A stretch of 64,000 bases of DNA from Phycisphaerae bacterium (lineage in GTDB: Bacteria; Planctomycetota; Phycisphaerae; Phycisphaerales; Phycisphaeraceae): positions 607,607 to 671,606 of the forward strand of contig JAUHZU010000001.1 in the NCBI GenBank assembly GCA_030425705.1, read 5' to 3'. Shown here one piece after another: positions 50,417 to 58,785 of this stretch (the first letter of the stretch is position 1; each line of letters begins with the position of its first letter). Both the position numbers and the translations under genes were made by a program. The notes beneath the pieces were generated by a model. That model was not told where the DNA came from. It did no database searches and was given only the letters and a program-made list of their open reading frames with translations.

Positions 50417-51472
50417 ATGCCGACGGATACGAGACAAAAGCGACTGATGGACTACGCCGACTGTGGCGGGTGAGCGGGCAAGCTTCCCGTGGAAGCACTC
50501 GCGGCGTTGCTGCGTGAACTGCCAACCCCCAGCGACCCGGCCCTGATGATCGGGGTCGAGCACTTCTCCGACGCGGGCATCTACCGGCTCACCGACGAGA
50601 TCGCGCTCGTCCAGACCCTGGACTTCTTCCCGCCCGGCGTCGACGACCCGTTCACCTTCGGGCAGATCGCGGCGGCGAACTCGCTGAGCGATGTCTATGC
50701 CATGGGCGGCACACCGAAGACCGCGATGAATATCGTCGGCTTCCCGGACAAGCAGCTTCCGATGTCCGTGCTCGGCGAGATCCTCAAGGGCGGGGCCGAG
50801 CGCGTCCACGCCGCCGGGGCGGTGGTGCTCGGCGGGCACTCGGTGCGTGACTCGGAGATCAAGTTCGGCCTGTCCGTGACCGGCATCGTCCACCCCGACC
50901 GCATGATGAACAACGAGAGCGCACAACCCGGCGACGTGCTGGTGCTGACCAAGGCCCTGGGCACGGGTTTCATCAGCAGCGCGATGAAGAAGGGCCAGGC
51001 CCCCGACGATGCGATCGCCGCCGCGACCGCGAGCATGACCGAACTGAACCGCGCATCGAGCGAGGTGGCCATGGCGCTGGGTGTCCGGGCGTCGACCGAC
51101 ATCACGGGCTTCGGGCTCGCGGGCCACGCCGCCGAGATGGCCGAGGGCTCGGGGGTGACGATCGAGTTGCACCTGGACCACCTGCCCCTGATCGACGGCG
51201 CGATGGCTATGCACAAGCAGGGCTTCACCTCCGGCGCGAACACCAGCAACCTCAACTTCCTGTCCGACCGGGTGCAGGTCGCCGGCCACGCGGTCAACCA
51301 CGACCACCTCCCGTTCATCTACGACCCGCAGACCTCCGGCGGCCTGCTGCTCACGATCGCGGAGGACCGCGCGGACGCGCTGCTCCGCGAACTCCGGCAG
51401 CGGGGCAACACCGTCGCCGCGGTCATCGGCCGGGTCGACGGCAAGTCGGATGCCGACCTCGTCGTTCTGTAA
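50417..51472 (+). CDS. selD: Selenophosphate synthetase, itself a selenoprotein
   Basis: 351 residues from the ATG at 50417 (GGAG at 50406-50409), reading through UGA at codon 19 (50471-50473). The N-terminus is then MPTDTRQKRLMDYADCGG-Sec-AGKLPVEAL. The Sec sits where other SelD proteins have the catalytic Cys/Sec, three residues before the essential Lys (U-x-x-K, here Lys22). Downstream: LVQTLDFFPPGVDDPFTFGQIAAANSLSDVYAMGGTP (ATP/metal binding), VVLGGHSVRDSEIKFGLSVTG, DITGFGLAGHAAEMA and YDPQTSGGLLLTIAE. The enzyme makes selenophosphate from selenide and ATP for SelA. The length matches the family. A conventional call would start after the UGA and lose the active site. Confidence 0.95.
50471..50502 (+). 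promoter_or_regulatory. Selenocysteine UGA and SECIS-like hairpin
   Basis: UGA at 50471-50473 is followed 8 bases later by a 6-bp perfect stem GCTTCC/GGAAGC (50482-50487, 50491-50496) with a 3-nt loop, and a lower GAG/CTC pairing (50472-50474, 50498-50500). This is the position of bacterial SECIS elements bound by SelB. Confidence 0.65.
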
Positions 51473-51514
51473 CCCTTTGTTTTGACTTCTTTCCTCTTTC
51501 CAAGGACTACCCCC

Positions 51515-52474
51515 ATGCTTCGACGGACCTTCACCAAGCTCTCGCTGCTCGCCTGCGTCGGCACGCTTGCGCTCACCGGCTGCGGCAGCGGCAGCACCGG
51601 TTCGGGCGGCGGCCGCGGCGATGTCGACATCGCCGCGGACACCGGCAAGGCGTTCAGCAAGAACACCGACACTGTCCTCAAGTTCTCCGCCATCCCCGAC
51701 CACAACAACTCGGAGCTTAAAGAGAAGTTCGACCGGGTCGCCGCCTACCTCTCCGAACAACTGGGCGTGCCGGTCGAGTACGTCCCGGCCGAGAGCTACT
51801 CCGCTTCGGTCGAGGCGTTCACCAACAACGACATCCAGCTCGCCTGGTTCGGCGGGCTCACGGGTGTGCAGGCGCGCGACCTGGTGCCCGGTTCGCCGGC
51901 GATCGTGCAGGGCAAGGAAGACCCGCAGTACTACAGCTACTTCATCGCGCACGTCGATGCGGGCATCCCCGAGTGGAACGGCGAAGACGGCCAGCTCTTC
52001 CCCGAAGACGCGCTCGCGGGCAAGACGTTTACCTTCGGCTCCGAGTCGTCGACCTCGGGCCGGCTGATGCCCGAGTACTTCATCCGCGAGATGACCGGGC
52101 AGTCGCCGACCGACTTCTTTGAAGGCGACCCCGCGTTCTCCGGCAGCCACGACAACACCGTCGCCGCGGTCAACGCCGGCAGCTACCAGGTCGGCGCCGT
52201 GAACTACGGGACGTACGAGAAGATGAACGCAGCCGGCGACGCCGAGAACTGCGTCATCGTCTGGAAGACCCCGTACTACGCGGACTACAACATGACGGTC
52301 CGTGGCGACCTGGACGACGTGTACGGCGAGGGCTCGATCGCGAAGCTGCAGGAGGTGCTTGTTGCTATCGACGACCCGCAGCTCCTGGACGCGTTCAGCC
52401 GGTCGGCCCTGATCCCCGCCAAGAACTCGGACTTCCAGGCCATCGCGGACGTGGCGGAACAGCTCGGTTTCTAA
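51515..52474 (+). CDS. PhnD-like substrate-binding lipoprotein, putative selenium oxyanion binder
   Basis: 319 residues from the ATG at 51515 (AAGGA upstream). The signal peptide ends with lipobox LTGC, followed by a Gly/Ser linker. The mature protein matches the phosphonate-binding PhnD superfamily: LKFSAIPDHNNSELKEKFDRVAAYLSEQLGVPVEYVPAESYSASVEAFTNNDIQLAWFGGLTGVQA, then FTFGSESSTSGRLMPEYFI and GSHDNTVAAVNAGSYQVGAVNYGTYEK. The two lobes would bind a tetrahedral anion at their interface. It lies between selD and selB in an uninterrupted same-strand cluster, so the likely ligand is selenate or selenite rather than phosphonate. No phn lyase genes are present. The next gene overlaps by one base. 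Confidence 0.85.
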   Translation: MLRRTFTKLSLLACVGTLALTGCGSGSTGSGGGRGDVDIAADTGKAFSKNTDTVLKFSAIPDHNNSELKEKFDRVAAYLSEQLGVPVEYVPAESYSASVEAFTNNDIQLAWFGGLTGVQARDLVPGSPAIVQGKEDPQYYSYFIAHVDAGIPEWNGEDGQLFPEDALAGKTFTFGSESSTSGRLMPEYFIREMTGQSPTDFFEGDPAFSGSHDNTVAAVNAGSYQVGAVNYGTYEKMNAAGDAENCVIVWKTPYYADYNMTVRGDLDDVYGEGSIAKLQEVLVAIDDPQLLDAFSRSALIPAKNSDFQAIADVAEQLGF

Positions 52475-53265
52475 TGACGGACACGGATCAGACCAGTCTG
52501 TTTGAACTCGATGGGGCCACGGTCCGGTACGGCACGCTTGAGGCCGTGTCGGCCGTGGCCCTCTCGGTCCGGCCCGGCGAACGCGTTGGGCTGGTCGGCC
52601 CCAGCGGCGCGGGCAAGACGACGCTGCTGCGCCTGCTGGGCGCGGCCGCCCGCCCGACCGCGGGCCGGGTCTGCGCGTTCGGTCAGGACATCGCGTCGCT
52701 GGGCCCCGCGGAGCTGCGCGCGCTGCGCAGCCGGATCGCGACGGTGCCCCAGCACCTCGCGCTGGTGCCCAACCTGCGCGTGATCCGCAATGTCCTGCTG
52801 GGTCGGCTGGGGCGGCAGTCCCTGCCCGGCTCGGTGCGGGCGGCGTTGATGCCCGGCCGGGAACGCACGCTCGCGGTACACGCCGTGCTCGAACGCGTGG
52901 GCATCGCCGACAAGCTGTACCAGCGGACGGACAAGCTCAGCGGCGGGCAGCAGCAGCGGGTCGCGGTAGCGCGGGCGCTGTACCAGCAGCCGGACGTGCT
53001 GTTGGCGGACGAGCCGGTGTCGAGCGTCGACCCCGCCCGGGCGCGTTCCCTGGTCGAGTTGCTGGACGGCATCGCGCAGGAGGGCGGGCTGACACTGGTG
53101 ATGAGTCTGCACAACCTCGAACTGGCTCGCGCGTACTTCCCGCGGCTGGTCGGGATGCGGGCGGGGAAGGTCGTGTTCGACCTGCCGGCCGACGACATCC
53201 GCGAGGCGCAGTTCGAGTCGCTCTACGCGCTGGACGACCAGGAACTCGTTGCCGATGGGGCGTAG
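52474..53265 (+). CDS. ABC transporter ATPase, PhnC-like
   Basis: 263 residues; the ATG at 52474 overlaps the preceding TAA by one base. Walker A GPSGAGKTTLLRLLG (about 43-57), Q-loop VPQHLALVPNL, signature LSGGQQQRVAVARAL, Walker B VLLADEPVSSVDP and the H-loop (LVMSLHNLELA) are all intact, so it should hydrolyse ATP. It resembles phosphonate/phosphite importer ATPases. With the binding protein and two permeases it completes an importer embedded in the selenocysteine cluster. Confidence 0.9.
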   Translation: MTDTDQTSLFELDGATVRYGTLEAVSAVALSVRPGERVGLVGPSGAGKTTLLRLLGAAARPTAGRVCAFGQDIASLGPAELRALRSRIATVPQHLALVPNLRVIRNVLLGRLGRQSLPGSVRAALMPGRERTLAVHAVLERVGIADKLYQRTDKLSGGQQQRVAVARALYQQPDVLLADEPVSSVDPARARSLVELLDGIAQEGGLTLVMSLHNLELARAYFPRLVGMRAGKVVFDLPADDIREAQFESLYALDDQELVADGA

Positions 53266-53297
53266 CGACGGCGACGGCAAACGATGAAGCGAGTGTT

Positions 53298-54200
53298 TTG
53301 ATTACGACACCCACGCCGACCCACCGCGCGCTGCCGCTACGCCCGTTCCCGATCGGGGCGCGGGCGGTGGTGCTGGTTGCCGTCGCGGTGGCGGGGCTGC
53401 TGGCGGCGTGGTACCTGGGGCTGCACCCGGCGAAGCTCGTGCCGGCCCCGGATGCACGCGGCCTGGTCGCGGACGTGTTCGGCTCCGCGGTGTCGCCGGC
53501 GGTGGCCTACGAGTCGGAGGGGCTGCCCAGCGACATCGACCCGCTGCTCGTTCGGGTCGGCGGCGCGGCGCTGCGGACGCTGGTCTACGCCGCGGCCGGG
53601 ATGTCGCTGGTGGTCCTGTTCGGGCTGGTGCTCGGGTTCTTCGCCTCCACCGCGTGGTGGGCGGACGAGGAGGTCGGTGCCTCGGACCCGGCCAGCCAGT
53701 CGGCCTGGCTCGTGCTGCGCTACTGCGTGTATGGGGTGGCCCGTATCGTGATCGCCGTGATGCGGTCGACCCACGAGTTGCTGTGGGCGGTGCTGTTCAT
53801 GGCCGCGATGGGCCTGACCCCGCTCGCCGCGGTGATCGCGCTGGCGATCCCGCACACCGGCATCCTCGCCAAGATCTTCGCGGAGATGGTGGACGAAGCG
53901 CCGCGCGACAGCGCCAACCACCTGCGCGTCCTCGGCGCCTCGCCGCTGCAGCAGTACCTCTTCGGCCTGCTGCCTCGGGCCCGCAACGACCTGATCGCCT
54001 ACACCTTCTACCGCTTTGAGTGTCTGGTCCGCGGCTCGGCCGTGATCGGCTTCTTCGGCATCGAGACGATCGGCAAGTACATCCGCGACGCCTTCGACAA
54101 CCGGCACTTCCACGAGATGTGGACGTATATCTACGCGCTGCTGATCGTCGTGGTCGTGCTCGACCTCTGGAGCGGCGTGGTCCGCAGGAGGTTGTCGTGA
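53298..54200 (+). CDS. ABC transporter permease, PhnE-like, first subunit
   Basis: About 300 residues from a TTG at 53298; the ribosome site is poor and the start is uncertain by a few codons. It has about six transmembrane helices (RAVVLVAVAVAGLLAAWYLGL, TLVYAAAGMSLVVLFGLVLGFF, LLWAVLFMAAMGLTPLAAVIALAIPHTGILAKIF). An EAA-type coupling loop is visible (EMVDEAPRDSANHLRVLGASPLQQYLFGLLPRARNDLI), which docks to the ATPase. It overlaps the second permease by 4 bases (GTGA). Confidence 0.85.
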   Translation: MITTPTPTHRALPLRPFPIGARAVVLVAVAVAGLLAAWYLGLHPAKLVPAPDARGLVADVFGSAVSPAVAYESEGLPSDIDPLLVRVGGAALRTLVYAAAGMSLVVLFGLVLGFFASTAWWADEEVGASDPASQSAWLVLRYCVYGVARIVIAVMRSTHELLWAVLFMAAMGLTPLAAVIALAIPHTGILAKIFAEMVDEAPRDSANHLRVLGASPLQQYLFGLLPRARNDLIAYTFYRFECLVRGSAVIGFFGIETIGKYIRDAFDNRHFHEMWTYIYALLIVVVVLDLWSGVVRRRLS

Positions 54201-55168
54201 GCGACCCCTGGGCAGACATCCGCCGCCTGCGCCGCGCCGCGCCGCGCGACCGTGTGCTGCGCGCCAGCTTCCTCGCGTTCGGCCTCGCGGTGCTGGGGGT
54301 CTGGCTGTTCAGCGGGGTGTCGGTGATCGGCATCCACCTCGGGCCGGTGACCGGCGACACGTCCTGGGGGCTGCAGGTCCCCAGCGAGCAGGTCCGCGAC
54401 ACCTTCAGCCCCCGGCGGTGGGAGAACCTCGAACGTTTCGTCGGCCGGCTCGCCCCGCGCGTGACCGAGCAGGACGGGACCGTCGTCGGCTGGTTCGCCC
54501 GGCTGATGCGGGACAAGGGGCTGTCGGCGATGCTGACGACGCTGGCGGTCGCGGTGGCGGCGATCGTGCTCGCCGGGGCGTGTGCGCTGCCGCTGCTCTG
54601 GCTGGGGGCGCGGAACCTGGCGCGGGCCGAGCCGATGATCACGGCGGGGAAGCGGCCCGGGCCCGCGCGCCACCTGCTGTGGCGTTCGCAGGTGTCGGGG
54701 GTGCGCGGGTTGTTCGTGTTCCTCCGAGCGCTGCCGGAGTATGTGCTGGCGTTCGTGCTGGTCGTGCTCGGGCCGGGGGCCTGGCCGGCGGTGCTGGCGC
54801 TGGCGATCCACAACTTAGGGATCCTCGGCCGGCTGGGCTCGGAGGTCGTGGAAGACGCGGACCTCTCGCCCGCCCGGCAGGCCCGCGCGGCGGGGGCGAC
54901 GCGTGCCCAGATCGCCGGGCTGGTTCTGTTCCCGCAGACGCTCTCGCGGATGCTGCTGTACTTCTTCTACCGCTGGGAGTCGTGCGTCCGCGAGTCGGTC
55001 GTGCTGGGCATGCTCGGCGTGGCGACGCTGGGCTACTTTATCCAGAACGACGCCCGCGCCCGCCTGCGCTACGACGAGATGATCCTCTACCTCCTGCTCG
55101 GCGCGGTGCTGGTGTTGGCCGGGGACCTGGTGTCCGCCTTGGTCCGCCGATGGGTCAGGAACGCTTAG
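54197..55168 (+). CDS. ABC transporter permease, PhnE-like, second subunit
   Basis: 323 residues from the GTG at 54197, with a full AGGAGG 6 bases upstream and a 4-base overlap with the first permease. The longer open frame upstream is not used. Helices include [44 protein letters not shown] and [35 protein letters not shown]. The coupling loop [35 protein letters not shown] resembles that of the first permease. The pair would form a heterodimeric channel. selB begins 15 bases downstream. Confidence 0.87.
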   Translation: MSDPWADIRRLRRAAPRDRVLRASFLAFGLAVLGVWLFSGVSVIGIHLGPVTGDTSWGLQVPSEQVRDTFSPRRWENLERFVGRLAPRVTEQDGTVVGWFARLMRDKGLSAMLTTLAVAVAAIVLAGACALPLLWLGARNLARAEPMITAGKRPGPARHLLWRSQVSGVRGLFVFLRALPEYVLAFVLVVLGPGAWPAVLALAIHNLGILGRLGSEVVEDADLSPARQARAAGATRAQIAGLVLFPQTLSRMLLYFFYRWESCVRESVVLGMLGVATLGYFIQNDARARLRYDEMILYLLLGAVLVLAGDLVSALVRRWVRNA

Positions 55169-55183
55169 GATGGAGTGGCTGTG

Positions 55184-57178
55184 ATGACGACCGAACCCAC
55201 AACCCAGACGCGCGAGCTGGTGCTCGGCACGGCCGGGCACATCGACCACGGCAAGACCGCGCTGGTCCGCGCGCTGACGGGTGTGGACTGCGACCGGCTG
55301 CCGCAGGAGAAGCAGCGCGGGATCACGATCGACTTGGGGTTCGCGGAACTCGACCTGGGCGGGACACGGCTGGGCGTGGTAGATGTCCCCGGGCACGAGC
55401 GGTTCGTGAAGAACATGCTGGCGGGGGCGTCGGGGATCGACCTGGCGATGCTCGTGGTCGCCGCGGACGACTCGGTGATGCCGCAGACGCGCGAGCACCT
55501 GGCGATCCTCGAATTGCTGGGTATCCGCGACGGGCTGGTGGTCGTGACCAAGGCCGACACCGTCGAGCCGGACTGGATCGACATGGTCGAGGAGGACATC
55601 AAGACGCTGGTCGCGGGCACGTTCCTGGAGGGCCGACCGATCGTGCGGACCTCGGCGATCAAGCAGCAGGGTATCGACGAGCTCAAGCAGACCCTGGCCG
55701 CGTGCTGCGAAGCGCTCAGCCGTGACCCGGCGGGCGAGCTGTTCCGCATGCCGATCGACCGGGCGATGACGTTCCCCGGCGTGGGCACGGTGGTGGCGGG
55801 CACGGTCTGGCAGGGGCAGGCCGAGGTAGGGGGGCTGGTGCAGTGGATGCCCTCGGGCGAGTTGGTGCGGCTGCGGACGGCGCAGACGCACGGGCGTGAG
55901 GCCGCGTCGGTGCACAAGGGCCAGCGGGCGGCCGTGAACCTGGCGGGCGTACACCACAGCGCGGTCCACCGCGGGCAGGAGCTGGCCGAGCCGGGCTACC
56001 TCCGGCCGACCCGGGTGCTGACGGTGCGGGTGCGTCTCCTCGCCGACAGCCCGCTGCCGCTGAAGCACCGTGCACGCGTCCGCTTGCACCTGGGGACGCA
56101 GGAGACCATCGCGTCGGTTCACCTGCTGGAGGGGACGGCGCTGCAGCCGGGCGAGACGGGGTACGCGCAGCTGTTTGTCGGCGAGCCGGTGGTCGCGTCG
56201 GGGCTGCAGCCGTTTGTGCTGCGTGCCGAGTCGCCGGTGGTGACGATGGGCGGCGGCGAGGTGCTGCAGCCGTGCGCCGAGCGGATCGCGCGTCGGCAGA
56301 AAGACGCGATCGCGGCGCTGCCGGGGCTGCACGATACCGATGTGCAGCGGCGGGCCTCCGCGGTGATCCGTGGGTACGGCCGGGCGTCGTGGACCGAACT
56401 GGACCTCTGCCGGGACGCGTCGGTGAGCCCGGAGCAGGCGGCGGAACTGGTCGCGACGCTTGTCCGTTCCGGCGACCTGCTGCGGATGCCGGTGACCGCG
56501 CAGCGCGAGGGCCTTCTGCACGCGATGGCGGTGGCGTGGATGGAGACACGGATGCTGGCCGAGCTGTCGCGGATGCACGAGCAGTCGCCGCTGGCCGCGG
56601 CGTTCCCGGTGGACCAGCTTTTCTCCCGGCTGACGTACCTGGGCCAGCCGCCGCTCTTGCAGGCGCTGCTCCAACGCCTGAACGACGACGGCCGGGCCGC
56701 GGGGGGCGAACGCCTGGTGAGCCACGGCGACCGCGCCCCCAAGCTCACCCAGGCGCAGCGCAGGATGAAGCAGGAGGTCGTCGACGCGATTCGCGGCGGC
56801 GGGCTGACCCCGCCGACCCGCAAGGAGCTCGCCAAGTCGATGTCGACCGGCGAGGCCGCGCTGCGCCCCATCATCGAGCTGGCCGTGCTCGAGGGCGCGT
56901 TCGTGCACCTGGACCAGGACATGTACCTGCACCGCGACCACGAGCCGGCGCTGCGCGAGCGGGTCGCGGGCATCGCGGGGGTCGAGACCGGCGGGGTCAC
57001 CGTGAGCCAGGCCCGCGAGGCGCTGGGCGTCTCGCGGAAGTACGCGCTTCCGCTGCTACTGTATCTTGACGGCATCGGGTTTACGCGCAAGCAGGGGGAC
57101 CTGCGGACCTTGGCCCCGCCGGCCGATCCGCCGATAGAAGAGACAGGCCGCGACGGCGTCGCCGAGGACACCCCATGA
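55184..57178 (+). CDS. selB: Selenocysteine-specific elongation factor
   Basis: 664 residues from the ATG at 55184, preceded by GGAG. The EF-Tu-like GTPase domain has G1 [11 protein letters not shown] (residues 15-25), [13 protein letters not shown] (G3) and VTKAD (G4). Beta domains 2 and 3 follow ([35 protein letters not shown]). The last 270 residues form the winged-helix domains that read SECIS RNA ([61 protein letters not shown]). SelB delivers Sec-tRNA to UGA codons. Its stop overlaps the selA start by 4 bases, so SelA and SelB synthesis is coupled. Confidence 0.97.
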   Translation: MTTEPTTQTRELVLGTAGHIDHGKTALVRALTGVDCDRLPQEKQRGITIDLGFAELDLGGTRLGVVDVPGHERFVKNMLAGASGIDLAMLVVAADDSVMPQTREHLAILELLGIRDGLVVVTKADTVEPDWIDMVEEDIKTLVAGTFLEGRPIVRTSAIKQQGIDELKQTLAACCEALSRDPAGELFRMPIDRAMTFPGVGTVVAGTVWQGQAEVGGLVQWMPSGELVRLRTAQTHGREAASVHKGQRAAVNLAGVHHSAVHRGQELAEPGYLRPTRVLTVRVRLLADSPLPLKHRARVRLHLGTQETIASVHLLEGTALQPGETGYAQLFVGEPVVASGLQPFVLRAESPVVTMGGGEVLQPCAERIARRQKDAIAALPGLHDTDVQRRASAVIRGYGRASWTELDLCRDASVSPEQAAELVATLVRSGDLLRMPVTAQREGLLHAMAVAWMETRMLAELSRMHEQSPLAAAFPVDQLFSRLTYLGQPPLLQALLQRLNDDGRAAGGERLVSHGDRAPKLTQAQRRMKQEVVDAIRGGGLTPPTRKELAKSMSTGEAALRPIIELAVLEGAFVHLDQDMYLHRDHEPALRERVAGIAGVETGGVTVSQAREALGVSRKYALPLLLYLDGIGFTRKQGDLRTLAPPADPPIEETGRDGVAEDTP

Positions 57179-58611
57179 GCCAGACCTCCGATCCGATCCC
57201 GATGCTGCTGCGTGCGATCCCCGGGGTGGACCGCCTCGCGGCCGATACCGCGCTGGACCCCTGGCGTGCGCAGCTGCCTGCGGGCGTGATCAACAACGCG
57301 GCACGCAGCGCGATCGACGACTGCCGCGCCACGCTGCTCAGGCAGCCCGGCGGTGCCGAAGCCCCGGCTGTACCCGCCGACGCCGACACGATGTACGCGG
57401 GTCTGGTGGAAGCCGTCGCTGCCCGCCTCGCCCAACTCGCGCGGCTGCCGCTGTCGTCGGCGATCAACGCGACGGGCATCCTCATCCACACGGGGCTGGG
57501 CCGCTCGCCCTTAGCGACCGTCGCGGTCGAGGCGCTCGCCGATGTCGCGGGCCGGTACGCGCCCGTCGAATTGGACATGGCGACCGGCGGGCGCGGGCAG
57601 CGCAACAACATCGTCCGCACGCTGCTGACCGAGCTCACCGGCGCGGAGTCCGCGATCGTCGTGAACAACACCGCCGCCGCGATGCTGCACGTCCTGTCCG
57701 TCGTGGGCCAAGGGAAGAACGTCCTGCTCTCCCGTGGCGAGATGGTGGAGATCGGCGGGAGCTTCCGCATGCCCGACGTCATGGCTGCGGCTGGCGTCAC
57801 CCTCCGCGAGGTCGGCACGACCAACAAGACCCGCCTCTCGGACTACGCCGACCACACCGACGACCAGACCGCCGGCTACCTCAAGGTCCACCCCAGCAAC
57901 TACCGGATCGAGGGCTTCACCCAGAGCGTGGAGATCGAAGAACTCTGCGCGCTCGGGCGGGAACGCGGCGTCGCGGTGATCGACGATGTCGGCTCCGGGG
58001 CGATGTTCGACTACGCGCCGTGGGGCCTGCATCACGAGCCGGTGGTCCGGCGGTCGGTCCAGGCCGGGGCCGACCTGGTCTGTTTCTCCGGCGACAAGCT
58101 GCTGGGCGGGCCGCAGGCGGGGATCATCGTTGGCAGGAAACATTGGGTCGACCGCTGCGAGAAGCACCCGCTGATGCGCGCGCTGCGGGTCGATAAGCTC
58201 ACCCTCGCCGCGCTGGGCGCGACGCTGCAGCTGCACCGCGACCCGAAGATGGCGGCCGAGCACATCCCCGTGCTGCGGGCACTCACCACGCCGATCGACG
58301 CGCTACGCCGGCGTGCCCAGGCGATGGCAGATCAGCTCCTCGCCCTTGATGGCGTCGCCGAAGCGTCGGTCGCCGAGGCCGAGGCGTACATGGGCGGCGG
58401 GTCGAACCCGGCACAAGCCGTACCCAGCATCGCGGTCCGTATGCGGGCCGACACCGTGGGTGAAGACGAGCTAGCGGCCCGGCTTCGGACCGGCCGGGTG
58501 CCCGTGCTGCCCCGCGTCGCCGACGGCGTGCTCTGGCTGGACCTGCGCACGATCTTCCCCGAGCAGGACGCCGCCGTCGTGCAGACCGTGCAGGACGCCC
58601 TGACCGGGTGA
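57175..58611 (+). CDS. selA: L-seryl-tRNA(Sec) selenium transferase
   Basis: 478 residues, with the ATG overlapping the selB stop (ATGA). SelA is a PLP enzyme that converts Ser-tRNA(Sec) to Sec-tRNA(Sec) using selenophosphate. The PLP lysine is Lys308 in SGDKLLGGPQAGIIVG. Other family blocks are INATGILIHTGLGRSPL, MATGGRGQRNNIVRTLLTELTGAESAIVVNNTAAAMLHVL, EVGTTNKTRLSDY, HPSNYRIEGFTQSVE and MRALRVDKLTLAALGATLQLH. The length is normal. The tRNA-Sec gene lies 33 bases downstream. Confidence 0.97.
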   Translation: MSQTSDPIPMLLRAIPGVDRLAADTALDPWRAQLPAGVINNAARSAIDDCRATLLRQPGGAEAPAVPADADTMYAGLVEAVAARLAQLARLPLSSAINATGILIHTGLGRSPLATVAVEALADVAGRYAPVELDMATGGRGQRNNIVRTLLTELTGAESAIVVNNTAAAMLHVLSVVGQGKNVLLSRGEMVEIGGSFRMPDVMAAAGVTLREVGTTNKTRLSDYADHTDDQTAGYLKVHPSNYRIEGFTQSVEIEELCALGRERGVAVIDDVGSGAMFDYAPWGLHHEPVVRRSVQAGADLVCFSGDKLLGGPQAGIIVGRKHWVDRCEKHPLMRALRVDKLTLAALGATLQLHRDPKMAAEHIPVLRALTTPIDALRRRAQAMADQLLALDGVAEASVAEAEAYMGGGSNPAQAVPSIAVRMRADTVGEDELAARLRTGRVPVLPRVADGVLWLDLRTIFPEQDAAVVQTVQDALTG

Positions 58612-58644
58612 ACCGATCCGCTACAATGCCGTAGACAAAACCCT

Positions 58645-58741
58645 GGGAGTGTCAGCACGACTGGTGTCGGCCACGGTCTTCAAAACCGCTGTGAGGTCTG
58701 CAACACAGGTCTCAGGTGGGTTCGATTCCCATCCACTCCCG
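58645..58741 (+). tRNA. selC: tRNA-Sec (anticodon UCA)
   Basis: Acceptor GGGAGTG (58645-58651) pairs with CACTCCC (58734-58740), discriminator G at 58741, CCA not encoded. The anticodon TCA is at 58680-58682 in loop CTTCAAA. The T arm is GTGGG-TTCGATT-CCCAT (58716-58732). A long variable arm (58693-58713, 8-bp stem with wobble pairs) gives the 97-nt length typical of selenocysteine tRNA. It is the last member of the sel cluster and probably lies on the same transcript. Confidence 0.93.
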
Positions 58742-58785
58742 TTTCCATTTCTTTCCCGCCGCGACATGCTTTACCGATCAGCGGC

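Noticed and set aside
53284..53301. Second selenocysteine UGA at ATGAAGCGAGTGTTTTGA before the first permease
   Set aside because: This mini-frame is not in frame with the permease and no SECIS-like hairpin follows.
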